Under the pieces are notes generated by a model, which was not told the DNA's origin, made no database searches, and saw only the letters and a program-made list of their open reading frames with translations. This document shows positions 25,899 through 34,311 of a DNA stretch of 64,000 bases, piece after piece (positions within the stretch are counted from its first letter, which is position 1; every line of letters starts with the position of its first letter). The translations under genes and the position numbers were made by a program. The stretch comes from Geothermobacter hydrogeniphilus (GTDB taxonomy: Bacteria; Desulfobacterota; Desulfuromonadia; Desulfuromonadales; Geothermobacteraceae), in assembly GCF_002093115.1 (NCBI RefSeq), contig NZ_NAAD01000002.1, forward strand, positions 124,001 through 188,000, in the 5' to 3' direction.

Positions 25899-26618
25899 AT
25901 GGACTTTATCTCGAATCATCAATGGGTCATTATCCTGGCACCCTTTTTAATCATTGCAACAATAGGCGTTATTTTAGGTACAAAGAACCTGAAACGAGAA
26001 AAAGCTGTTCGAAAAGAGGCTCAGGCTTTTGGTTACATTGCAAATGACAAAAACAACGTTAAAAAGCTTGATGATATCCCGGATTTTTTTCTCCTCGCAC
26101 CACAGGGGAAACATGAAAGATTTTTACAAATACGAAATATTATAAATGGATATTTCGACAATATTGAATTCGTCATGTTTGACTACATGTCAACCTACAG
26201 CAAAGGAAGAACAAATATTATAACTGCGTTGGCCTTTCCTTTACCAGACGACATTCATTGTGATTTTTTATTAACACCAATAGACAGGATTTCACGCATA
26301 CATAAATACGCAATAGATATTGCATCGAATTATAGTTCCTTAAATCCTGAATACAGAAAAATCGACGTCATCGACAATGGCGACTTTTCTGACAACTATC
26401 TTCTGTACTCCAACAATGAACAAACGGTTAAGAGATTATTTAACGAAAACACCATCCGGATTCTTTCAAAAAAACATTCACGGGGATGGCATATTGTTTG
26501 TAAAAATGGCTGGATGAACCTGTACCACAGTAATAAAACCGTGACCCCCGGAGATATGCATGATTTTCTGAAAAAAGCTAAAACGATCTATGAAACGATA
26601 CTTGCGGAACAGACTTGA
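25899..26618 (+). CDS. AT-rich orphan membrane-anchored protein (239 aa)
   Basis: No family recognised. A hydrophobic segment at about 8-27 probably anchors the protein, with the rest on one side of the membrane and rich in Asn, Ile, Lys and Tyr. Codon use and base composition are far more AT-rich than all neighbours (many AAA, ATA and TTA codons), consistent with recent acquisition. Its stop lies 15 bp before the ATG of the next gene. Confidence 0.6.
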   Translation: MDFISNHQWVIILAPFLIIATIGVILGTKNLKREKAVRKEAQAFGYIANDKNNVKKLDDIPDFFLLAPQGKHERFLQIRNIINGYFDNIEFVMFDYMSTYSKGRTNIITALAFPLPDDIHCDFLLTPIDRISRIHKYAIDIASNYSSLNPEYRKIDVIDNGDFSDNYLLYSNNEQTVKRLFNENTIRILSKKHSRGWHIVCKNGWMNLYHSNKTVTPGDMHDFLKKAKTIYETILAEQT

Positions 26619-26632
26619 AACGGGACGGGGAC

Positions 26633-27235
26633 ATGGCTGAAGACCAAAAAGCCCTCGCTATTATCGGCAGCTATCGTCAAGGCGGAACCATCGATAGCGT
26701 CGTCGGTGAAATCATGACGTCTCTGGAAGAGTCGGGGCTGAAGACGGAAACAATCTATCTTCGGGAACAGCACATTGAGTTTTGCGCAAACTGCCGCGCC
26801 TGTCTGCAGAAACAGGGGAGTGTACGCGGAAAATGCCCGCTGGATGATGACATGGACGCCATCCTTGCCGCCATTGAAACCGCCGACTGCCTTGTCCTCG
26901 GAGCACCGGTAAATTTCGGCAATATCAATGCCCTGACCCGCGCCTTCATGGAACGCTGCATCTGTTTCGCCTATTGGCCCTGGGACACGCCGGCCCCGAA
27001 GATCAGGAAGCACCGGCCCACGAAAAAAGCACTGCTGATTTCAGCGTCTGCCGCCCCAGCCTGGCTCGGACGACATTTTTCAGGAGCCCCCGCCGCGCTG
27101 AAAAAGCTCTCCCGCATGATCGGCGCCAGACCGGTCGGCATCCTCTGGGTCGGCCTGGTCAACAGAAAAAATCCGTCTTTATCCGGCATAACAAGACGCC
27201 GGGCCCGTAAACTTGCCCGCAAACTGGTTCTCTGA
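26633..27235 (+). CDS. Flavodoxin-like / NADPH-dependent FMN reductase family protein (200 aa)
   Basis: The N-terminal GSYRQGGTID matches the FMN phosphate loop of the multimeric flavodoxin family, and GAPVNFGNINALTRAFMER matches its second flavin motif. A cluster CANCRAC plus a Cys 11 residues later resembles the cysteine motif of iron-sulfur flavoproteins (Isf), so a 4Fe-4S cluster is possible. The ATG at 26633 is preferred to a TTG at 26615 overlapping the upstream gene. The natural electron partner is unknown. Confidence 0.8.
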   Translation: MAEDQKALAIIGSYRQGGTIDSVVGEIMTSLEESGLKTETIYLREQHIEFCANCRACLQKQGSVRGKCPLDDDMDAILAAIETADCLVLGAPVNFGNINALTRAFMERCICFAYWPWDTPAPKIRKHRPTKKALLISASAAPAWLGRHFSGAPAALKKLSRMIGARPVGILWVGLVNRKNPSLSGITRRRARKLARKLVL

Positions 27236-27280
27236 GCAGGAGAGCAGCCCCCTCCCCCGCCGACATTGGTATCCCCCGGA

Positions 27281-28192
27281 TCAGGGAAGAGAGATACCGA
27301 ACGGCTCCGATTTTTTCCCATCGGGATTGATCACTTGAAAAAACAGATCCCGCACCTGACTGCTGGACGGATAGCGTTCATAGATCAGGGTTCGACAGTC
27401 ACGAAAAACCAGCCGATCAGACGTTTGCTGGACACTTCCGGGGTTGCTGCCGAATCCCCTGGCATCGCTATAGATGATTCTGGAACGATGGTCAGATTCA
27501 GGAGCCCGACTGTTCGGCTGGGTTACGCTGAGAATCGAGTTGAAATAGAAGTTTCGTCCATGAATGATAATTTCGAAATGATTCACATAATCCTCTCCCC
27601 GCTCAATGCTGTCAATTGAGGGGATATCATTGACCCACAGGGAATGCGGCAACGAGGTCTTTCCGCTGGGATTCCGCACCTGAATACCGTGAACACCCGA
27701 CCTCATCGTCGAAGGAATAAAAAAACGGATCTGTCCCGAATCAACCCTCTCCATGGGAACCGAAACACCATCGAAAAGCAGACTTGCCCCGTCCAGAAAA
27801 AACCGTCCATCGACCTGGACGGATTGTTCTTCAGCAGTTCCGCAGGCATCGATATTCCGGGGCGAGATGTTGCCGATCAGCGGTGTCGGTTCAAGAATTT
27901 CGATGAATTGCGTCAGAGAGATTTCTTCGCCGACATGTTCCAGCGACAGCACGTACTCTCCCGGCTGCACATCAGGCAGAAAAAAACGCAATATGCGTGA
28001 GTTCACATCATGGACGGGAACCGTTTTCTCTCCCAGCCGGACCCGGGTCAGGCGGGAAAAAGGGCCGCCGGTCACGGTAATTTCGGTCCCCGGTTCACCA
28101 CGACTCGGAGCGATCGAACTGATTTCAAAAGCCTCGGCAAAGACGGGCAGCAGTATCAAGGTGAAGAGAATTCCGGCGACTGAACGTTTCAT
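27281..28192 (-). CDS. Secreted IPT/TIG-domain protein (303 aa)
   Basis: A signal peptide (about 1-21, ending FAEA) leads to a first IPT/TIG domain (about 24-95, ISSIAPSRGEPGTEITVTG). Two more Ig-like units follow (about 105-185 and 190-300). It is likely a periplasmic or surface protein binding a polymer or another protein. No catalytic motif is seen. It is convergent with the flavodoxin gene and divergent from the 28491 gene. Confidence 0.75.
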   Translation of the reverse strand: MKRSVAGILFTLILLPVFAEAFEISSIAPSRGEPGTEITVTGGPFSRLTRVRLGEKTVPVHDVNSRILRFFLPDVQPGEYVLSLEHVGEEISLTQFIEILEPTPLIGNISPRNIDACGTAEEQSVQVDGRFFLDGASLLFDGVSVPMERVDSGQIRFFIPSTMRSGVHGIQVRNPSGKTSLPHSLWVNDIPSIDSIERGEDYVNHFEIIIHGRNFYFNSILSVTQPNSRAPESDHRSRIIYSDARGFGSNPGSVQQTSDRLVFRDCRTLIYERYPSSSQVRDLFFQVINPDGKKSEPFGISLP

Positions 28193-28314
28193 CAGCAGCT
28201 CCCGACGGGTGGCTCAACAGGGTTTCAGGCCAACAATTCTTTTGAAATGCAAATTGAACACCAACCGGGAAATGCCGCAATCAGCACTTCCGCCACGCTG
28301 ACGCCCCTGTCGCT

Positions 28315-28350
28315 GAAGAATAATCCACGTCAAGATGTGGAATATTCTTC
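28315..28350. promoter_or_regulatory. Palindromic hairpin in a divergent promoter region
   Basis: GAAGAATAATCCAC and GTGGAATATTCTTC are inverted with two mismatches around an 8-nt loop. It lies between the divergent genes at 28192 and 28491, so it might be an operator. No T run follows on either strand, which argues against a terminator. Nothing else is recognised in 28193-28490. Confidence 0.45.
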
Positions 28351-28490
28351 AAGAAAAAACCCCGATCCCGGCCGTACCGGGCCGACCGGAAACAACAATG
28401 CGGGATGGACAATTCCGCCGGCAAGACCCTCGAATCCAGAATCATCCTGTGCTAATATCCGGGCCGGAAAAAAACAGGAGGATTACCGTT

Positions 28491-28916
28491 ATGGCCGATC
28501 TGCACACCCCGGTTCACCAGATGGTCAGAACCGCGCTCACCGACGGCAAGGCTCTGACTTCAAAACTGATTCGCGAGCAGCGAGAGCAGAGCCGCAAAGC
28601 GGTCAGACAGGGAAAAATGATCTTCTGGATTGCCATCACCCTGCTCAACCTGGTGGTCTGGGTCAAGCTGCCCATCCCCGTCCCGTTGCGTTTCGCGATT
28701 GGCCTGCTGGCCCTGGCGACAGCCCTGATCGCGCCAATCATCTGGAGCAAAAAACATCAACTGAAACTGTACCTGCTTCAGGATGTTCCGGAAGGCCCGA
28801 AACGACGCAAAGCCGGCCCGGAAGCCAAGAGATACATTGACCAGGTCCGTGAACAGGGCCGCGCCTACGTCCGCGCCGAGATGGATATTCTCGAAGCAGG
28901 CCGGGAGAAGGGCTGA
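28491..28916 (+). CDS. Small membrane protein (141 aa)
   Basis: Two adjacent hydrophobic helices (about 44-63 and 66-85, MIFWIAITLLNLVVWV and AIGLLALATALIAPIIW) are flanked by basic, helical tails. AGGAGG lies upstream of the ATG at 28491. Upstream in-frame codons were not used because homology and Shine-Dalgarno support this start. No family is recognised. It stands alone between the IPT protein and the large lipoprotein gene. Confidence 0.65.
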   Translation: MADLHTPVHQMVRTALTDGKALTSKLIREQREQSRKAVRQGKMIFWIAITLLNLVVWVKLPIPVPLRFAIGLLALATALIAPIIWSKKHQLKLYLLQDVPEGPKRRKAGPEAKRYIDQVREQGRAYVRAEMDILEAGREKG

Positions 28917-29155
28917 AAGCAGAGTTCCGTCAACAGCCGAGGGGGGGCGGGGACCGACACCCCCCTGCCCTCCTCTCCGCCTTCCGAAGTCTTCCAACCC
29001 CAGACCTGCCCCCATCACTCGCCGGCCTGCCCGCCCGCTCTTTCTTCTAAAGTCACCCTCCGTTCCGGTCGAAAAAAGCTTATCTTCCCGAAGCGTGATT
29101 CATCATCAATCAACCGACGGGTTCCTTTTTTCGCCAGGAAACCGAAGGAGGCATC

Positions 29156-31735
29156 ATGACAACTTTCAAACGCATATCCTGTTCTCTGGCACCGGCAATC
29201 CTGATTGCCCTGACAATTCTCCTCGGCGGCTGCGGGGGAAGCGATTCAACCACCGGCAGCAGTGTCACAACCGCCGGCATCGGCCTGCCGACTGAAATCT
29301 CTGCCGTGTCAACCGGAACGTCAGCCGGAACCCTGAGTCTGGCGGGAAGCATCCGCACCCTGGCAACCTCGGCCGCAAATCTGCCCGCCGACTCCGATTA
29401 CCGGACAACCCCGGTCGCCCGCTATGTCGACGAACCGACCCTGGAGGTGTTCGGCATCATCGAAACCATTCTCAATTCCATGGCCCAGACCCATTATGCC
29501 GATCCGGCCAATGTCGGCTCCGGTCCCTATAAAAGCATGGTTGCCTGGTACGACGAACAGGACGGCAAGACGACCAAGGATCTGGAGGAATGGATCGTCG
29601 ACTCCCGACTGACGACTGAGAATGGTCAGCCGGTCAACCTGGTGCATGTCTGGGTTGTCAGTGACACGGACCCGGTCGAAGTCGAGGTAAAGATTTACCA
29701 GGCCCCCAGCCAGGCCTCCGACGGCAGCTACCTCGACTACGGTAAATGGTCGATCAATGCATTGATGACCGGACAGACGCCACCGGGCCGTTTTTACGCC
29801 GATGCGGATGTGATCGGTGGTGAAACAGTCCTGCGCCTGAGTGAAAACATGGCGCAGAGCGACACCTTCGCCGGACCGAGCGGGTCAAATACCATCACCC
29901 TCACGGCCATGACCCGGGCGATCATGCACAAAAGCAGCAGCAGCGGTTACGGCAAGGCGGAAATCAGTGACTGGAGCTACTGCTGGAACTATGATCCAGG
30001 CACCCAGGACAGCCCCTGCTATGACGGCAGCGGGAGTTTCACCCTGCCGGCGCCGCCGGTGACTTACGCCTACGACGCCAACACCCTGGCGCTGCAGATG
30101 ACCGATTCAAGCAACAGCACGGTCACCAGGTACAAGGACCGCGGAAATCCGGTTGAAATCGCCTACCGCTACGGGGTCTTCGACGGCACCACCGGCGCCG
30201 ACATCGAAGCGACCAGCAACTTCGGCTTCCCGGTCACCTACACCGGCAGCGGCAACACGCAGCAGTATGGCTTCTACGGTGCCTGGCAGGGACGTCACCA
30301 ACTCTGGAGTCCTCAGGGGCTCATCCCCGACGGCACCGTCGTCACCAAAGAGGATTACAGCGGTCAGACCAGCGGTACCAGCTACACCACCAAAACCTTC
30401 TACGGGACCCTGACCAAACGCCTGCTCACCACGGCCGACATCAGCCAGCTGGCGGGAATCCCGGTTGAGATCTGGGTGGGGGACAGTTTCGACCTGGTCT
30501 ACGACGCCGCGAACAGCCGCTGGAACAAGTGTCTCTGGGATCCAACCGCCAACGGCGGCGTGGGCGGAGAAAGCTGCAGCGACTTTACCCAGGGTCTGGT
30601 CACCCTGATCTCTGACCCCAACGGCCGCAAGCAGGTCGACATCAACTTCTGGGACATGAACAGCAACAGCAACATGATGCTGATGTACAACGGCAGCGGT
30701 TTCTACCAGAAGGATCAGGCGGGCAACATGGGCCAGGCCTTCACCCCCGCGGACAAGGACCGCCTCAATGTCTGGATGGGAGGGTCGACCTACATCGAGT
30801 ACACCGGCAACTTTGCCGGCGGCGCCAGCGGCTGGGAGGAGAAAGACCTGGTCAGCTTCGACCAGCAGACCTGGACCCCGACCTTCGCCGCGAACAACCT
30901 CGGTCCCTTCGATTTCCCGGTTGATCGTGAATACTACGTCAACAACAAGGGGGTCAACTTCGTCGTCACCCGCACCGCCGTCACCGGTAGCGCCGGCGAT
31001 TACCAGGTCCAGATGGAGCAGCAGCTGGTGGTCACCCCCGACAACGCGGCGACCCTGCTCACAGGTATCGACTACTTCGCCTTCCCCTGGGATGACCCGG
31101 CTTCGCGCAGTACCTACAGCTTTGATACCGCAACCATGGAGCTGCAGAACACGAGCGACAACAGCCTCGTCAACCAGGGACAGTGGGGCCTGATGGCCTA
31201 CAGCGCCAACGGAACCCCCAACGACCCCAGTGACGATGTCGCCCAGAACATCCAGTTCAACTGGGAATACACCGATCCCAACAGCGGCCAGGGATGGGGC
31301 GCCGTCACCTACCTGGTGGACAGCAACGGCAACTATGTCTACCTCGATGACCCGTTACGCTTCGATCCGGTCAGCCTGAATGTCAACGGAATGCCTATCA
31401 ACTTCAGCCTTGAATATGACGGTTGGATGCACGGCCTGCCCGACATGCGCTGGGAACTGGAAAAGAACGGATTCGAACTGACCCCGGAACTCGCCGGCAA
31501 AATCGTCAATCTGCCGGCCGGCACCGAATTGACCATCGGCAGCGCCAATTACTTTGTCAAACCGACCGAGATCGGCGTCATTCTGCCGACCATCAGTGCC
31601 CCGGCCAACCCGCCGGACCTGACGGCGGCAACAGCCCTCGACCTGGCCGGGCTCACCCTGCCCGCAGCACCGAGCATCGGCAGTCAACCGACCGGATTGA
31701 CCGTCAGGTATGTCGAAGGAGAAATGGTGCAATAG
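29156..31735 (+). CDS. Large lipoprotein of unknown function (859 aa)
   Basis: Lipobox LLGGC (Cys26) followed by a Ser/Thr-rich spacer marks a lipid-anchored exported protein. The body is rich in Tyr, Trp, Asn and Gly with beta-type segments and no recognised catalytic motif. The C-terminal part (about 770-850) carries a segment resembling a binding or anchoring module, but no known domain is assigned. Similar very large lipoproteins occur next to surface-protein genes in Desulfuromonadales. The strong hairpin at 31741 terminates it. Confidence 0.72.
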   Translation: MTTFKRISCSLAPAILIALTILLGGCGGSDSTTGSSVTTAGIGLPTEISAVSTGTSAGTLSLAGSIRTLATSAANLPADSDYRTTPVARYVDEPTLEVFGIIETILNSMAQTHYADPANVGSGPYKSMVAWYDEQDGKTTKDLEEWIVDSRLTTENGQPVNLVHVWVVSDTDPVEVEVKIYQAPSQASDGSYLDYGKWSINALMTGQTPPGRFYADADVIGGETVLRLSENMAQSDTFAGPSGSNTITLTAMTRAIMHKSSSSGYGKAEISDWSYCWNYDPGTQDSPCYDGSGSFTLPAPPVTYAYDANTLALQMTDSSNSTVTRYKDRGNPVEIAYRYGVFDGTTGADIEATSNFGFPVTYTGSGNTQQYGFYGAWQGRHQLWSPQGLIPDGTVVTKEDYSGQTSGTSYTTKTFYGTLTKRLLTTADISQLAGIPVEIWVGDSFDLVYDAANSRWNKCLWDPTANGGVGGESCSDFTQGLVTLISDPNGRKQVDINFWDMNSNSNMMLMYNGSGFYQKDQAGNMGQAFTPADKDRLNVWMGGSTYIEYTGNFAGGASGWEEKDLVSFDQQTWTPTFAANNLGPFDFPVDREYYVNNKGVNFVVTRTAVTGSAGDYQVQMEQQLVVTPDNAATLLTGIDYFAFPWDDPASRSTYSFDTATMELQNTSDNSLVNQGQWGLMAYSANGTPNDPSDDVAQNIQFNWEYTDPNSGQGWGAVTYLVDSNGNYVYLDDPLRFDPVSLNVNGMPINFSLEYDGWMHGLPDMRWELEKNGFELTPELAGKIVNLPAGTELTIGSANYFVKPTEIGVILPTISAPANPPDLTAATALDLAGLTLPAAPSIGSQPTGLTVRYVEGEMVQ

Positions 31736-31740
31736 CAAAA

Positions 31741-31772
31741 CGAAGGGGGCTGCCAATCGGCAGCCCCCTTCG
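31741..31772 (+). terminator. Strong hairpin terminator of the large lipoprotein gene
   Basis: CGAAGGGGGCTGCC (31741-31754) pairs with GGCAGCCCCCTTCG (31759-31772), a perfect 14-bp stem with loop AATC. It lies directly after the stop codon. Confidence 0.75.
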
Positions 31773-31837
31773 TCTCACGTCTCACGTCTCACGTCTCACG
31801 TCTCACGTCTCACATCTCACGTCTCACGTCTCACATC
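31771..31837. repeat. 7-bp-period array (CGTCTCA class), nine to ten units
   Basis: A near-perfect array of CGTCTCA units, two of them CATCTCA. It is the longest member of the TCTCACG class in the window and touches the 3' end of the YdcZ gene. Confidence 0.85.
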
Positions 31838-32285
31838 AAAACCATCTCACCAGCACCACCCCGATACAGACCAGCGCCACCCCGGCAATACGACCAACAC
31901 TGACGGGGTGGACCGGGTAGCCGAGCCAGCCGTAATGATCGAGCAGCAACGAAGCGATCATCTGACCGGCCAGAACCAGCACCACCATGGTACTCGCACC
32001 GAGCCGCGGAGCGAGAACCACCGTCGAAGCGACAAAAAAAGCGCCGAGGATACCGCCGGTCCAGATCCACCAGGGATGCCCCGACAGAGATGCCGGACTC
32101 GGCAACGGGGTTCGGGCGAGCAGGGCGTAAACAACCAGCGTAAGGGTGCCGACGGCGAAGGAGACGGTCGCGGCCAGGACCGGTGAGCGGGTGAAAAGGT
32201 TGAGCTGGGCATTGATACCCGCCTGGGTGGGGATGGAAATTCCGGCAGCCAGCGCCATGAGCAGAAAAACCAGGTTTGCCGACAT
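31836..32285 (-). CDS. YdcZ-type (DUF606) membrane transporter family protein (149 aa)
   Basis: Small hydrophobic protein with four to five predicted membrane helices across its full length, matching the DUF606/YdcZ (DMT superfamily, EamA-like half) pattern, for instance AGISIPTQAGINAQL near residue 13 and the STMVVLVLAGQM segment. Half-sized DMT proteins usually act as homo- or hetero-dimers; the substrate is unknown. It lies at the downstream end of the BMP-type importer cluster on the same strand, 32 bp after the last permease. Confidence 0.8.
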   Translation of the reverse strand: MSANLVFLLMALAAGISIPTQAGINAQLNLFTRSPVLAATVSFAVGTLTLVVYALLARTPLPSPASLSGHPWWIWTGGILGAFFVASTVVLAPRLGASTMVVLVLAGQMIASLLLDHYGWLGYPVHPVSVGRIAGVALVCIGVVLVRWF

Positions 32286-32317
32286 GAATAACCTCTTTCC
32301 TCAGAAAAACGTCGGTC

Positions 32318-33238
32318 TCACTTGCGATCCTCCCGATCATAGGGGAGACCAAGGCTCTCCGGTTGCTGACCGGCACCCTTCTGCAACCGCAGGGTCGAGA
32401 TCACCAGCACCAGGATCGTGCCGATGTAGGGCAGCATCTGCAGAATATGGGCGCTGATCTCGGTGCCCATCGCCTGCATGCGCAACTGCAGAGCGGTGAT
32501 CCCGCCGAACAGATAGGCCCCGAGCATCGCCCGCGGACTCGACCAGCAGGCGAAAATCACCAGCGCGACGGCGATCCAGCCGCGGCCGGCCGACATGTTT
32601 TCAATCCACATCGGTGTGTAGGCCATACTCAGGTAGGCACCACCGAGACCGACGATGCCGCTGCCGACGGCCACGGCCAGGAAGCGGTAGCGCTCCACCG
32701 GCACCCCGCAGGTATCGGCAGCGGCCGGATTTTCACCTACGGTGCGCAGGTTCAATCCCCAACGGGTGCGGTAGAAGAACAACCAGATGACGGCCACCAG
32801 CAGAAAGCTGCTGTAAATCATTGCGTCCTGGTTGAAAAATGCCTTGCCGACCAGCGGCAGCCGGGATAAGCCGGGAATGGCGATGCGACTGAAACCATCG
32901 ATGGTCAGACCGACCATACCGCGCCCGAACAGGGCGGTGATGCCGATACCGAACATGGTCAGTGCCAGGCCGCTGACAATCTGGTTGCCGCGCAACTGGA
33001 CACAGATCAGAGCGTGAATGGCGCCCGCCGCCATGGCGGCGACAAAGGCGACCAGCAGACCGACCGACAGGCTGCCGCAGCCATGGGCGGCACTGAAACC
33101 GGCCAGGGCGCCGATCAGCATCAGCCCCTCGATACCGAGATTGATGATCCCGGCCCGCTCACTGATCAGGGCGCCGAGGGTGGCGAACAGGATCGGTGTG
33201 CCGGCACGGACCGTGGCGTCGAGCAGGATATCGATCAT
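32318..33238 (-). CDS. ABC importer permease of the BMP/nucleoside (YufQ-type) family (306 aa)
   Basis: Membrane permease with about eight to ten helices. Family features include the start region GTPILFATLGALISERAGIINLGIEGLML, read here as the short motifs ISERAG and NLGIEG. Also present is the GENPAAADTCGV motif (residues about 163-174) that binds the ATPase coupling helix. The gene starts inside the stop of the upstream permease (ATGA overlap at 33235-33238). Confidence 0.9.
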   Translation of the reverse strand: MIDILLDATVRAGTPILFATLGALISERAGIINLGIEGLMLIGALAGFSAAHGCGSLSVGLLVAFVAAMAAGAIHALICVQLRGNQIVSGLALTMFGIGITALFGRGMVGLTIDGFSRIAIPGLSRLPLVGKAFFNQDAMIYSSFLLVAVIWLFFYRTRWGLNLRTVGENPAAADTCGVPVERYRFLAVAVGSGIVGLGGAYLSMAYTPMWIENMSAGRGWIAVALVIFACWSSPRAMLGAYLFGGITALQLRMQAMGTEISAHILQMLPYIGTILVLVISTLRLQKGAGQQPESLGLPYDREDRK

Positions 33239-34311
33239 GCGTCACCTCCGGCGACCCGACGGATGCGGTACTGCAGGAAAAAATCAGCGGCCAGCAGAAA
33301 AAACAGGATCAACCCCTGGAAGGCATAGATGAAGGCGATCGGCAGCTGCCAAGTGAGCTGCAGACTGTCACCACCGACCAGCAGGATGCCCATCAGAAAA
33401 GAGACGACCACCACCCCCAGGGCGCTGCGCCGCGCCAGCCAGGCAATGATGATGGCGGTGTAGCCGTAACCGGGAGAGATGCCGTGGATCAACCGGTGCT
33501 GCAGCCCGGCGACTTCACTGAATCCGGCAAGAGCGGCCAGCGCGCCGCTCAGGAAGAGGACCAGGACGATGGCGGGTCCGGTTTTCATCCCGGCATATTG
33601 CGCCGCCTGCGGATTGCTGCCGATGGCCTTGACCTCGAATCCCCAGACGGTACGTTCCATCAACAGGTAGAGCAGCAGGGCGCAGAACAGGGCCAGGAAG
33701 AAACCGCTGTGCAGCCGGGTATTGAAATAATCACCGAGACGGGCCGCGTCGGAGAACTGCGCACTGAGGGGAAAATTAAACCCCTTGGGATCCTTCCAGG
33801 CGCCGAACAGCAGGTAATCGGTCCAGAGAATGGCAATGTAATTCATCAGCAGGGTGACGATCACCTCGTTGACCTGCCAGCGGGCCCGAAGCAGCCCCGC
33901 CACCCCGGCCCAGAGACCGCCGCAGACGAAAGCCGCGACCAGCATGCAGGTCAGCATCAGCAGGTGGTTTTCGATCCCGGAGAAGAGCGCCACCCCGCTG
34001 GCGGCCATGGCGCCGATATAGATCTGCCCTTCGGCGCCGATATTCCAGATCTGCATGCGGAAGGCGAACGACACCCCCAGCCCGGCGAAAATCAGCGGCG
34101 TCGCCTTGACCAGGGTTTCGGAGAGGCCGTAAACCGAGCCGACCGATTCGCGGAAAATTTCCAGGTAGGCGGCGGCCGGATCGACCCCGGCGGCCAGCAG
34201 CAGGAAACCGGCTACAAACAGGGCCACCAGGATCGAAAGCAACGGGGCCAGAAAACGCAGCAGCGGCGCGTTCAGTTCACGCCGTTCAGTACGAAAGCGC
34301 GGCAGGCTCAT
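33235..34311 (-). CDS. ABC importer permease of the BMP/nucleoside (YufP-type) family (358 aa)
   Basis: First permease of the importer, with about nine helices. Visible motifs are ETLVKATPLIFAGLGVSFAFR, here given as the shorter ATPLIFAGLG, and AIGSNPQAAQYAG (coupling motif near residue 227). It overlaps both neighbours by 4 nt: its start overlaps the ATPase stop and its stop overlaps the next permease, indicating translational coupling through the operon. Confidence 0.9.
   Translation of the reverse strand: MSLPRFRTERRELNAPLLRFLAPLLSILVALFVAGFLLLAAGVDPAAAYLEIFRESVGSVYGLSETLVKATPLIFAGLGVSFAFRMQIWNIGAEGQIYIGAMAASGVALFSGIENHLLMLTCMLVAAFVCGGLWAGVAGLLRARWQVNEVIVTLLMNYIAILWTDYLLFGAWKDPKGFNFPLSAQFSDAARLGDYFNTRLHSGFFLALFCALLLYLLMERTVWGFEVKAIGSNPQAAQYAGMKTGPAIVLVLFLSGALAALAGFSEVAGLQHRLIHGISPGYGYTAIIIAWLARRSALGVVVVSFLMGILLVGGDSLQLTWQLPIAFIYAFQGLILFFLLAADFFLQYRIRRVAGGDA

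Noticed and set aside
31771-31837. CRISPR array
   Set aside because: Units are 7 bp with no unique spacers and there are no cas genes nearby.
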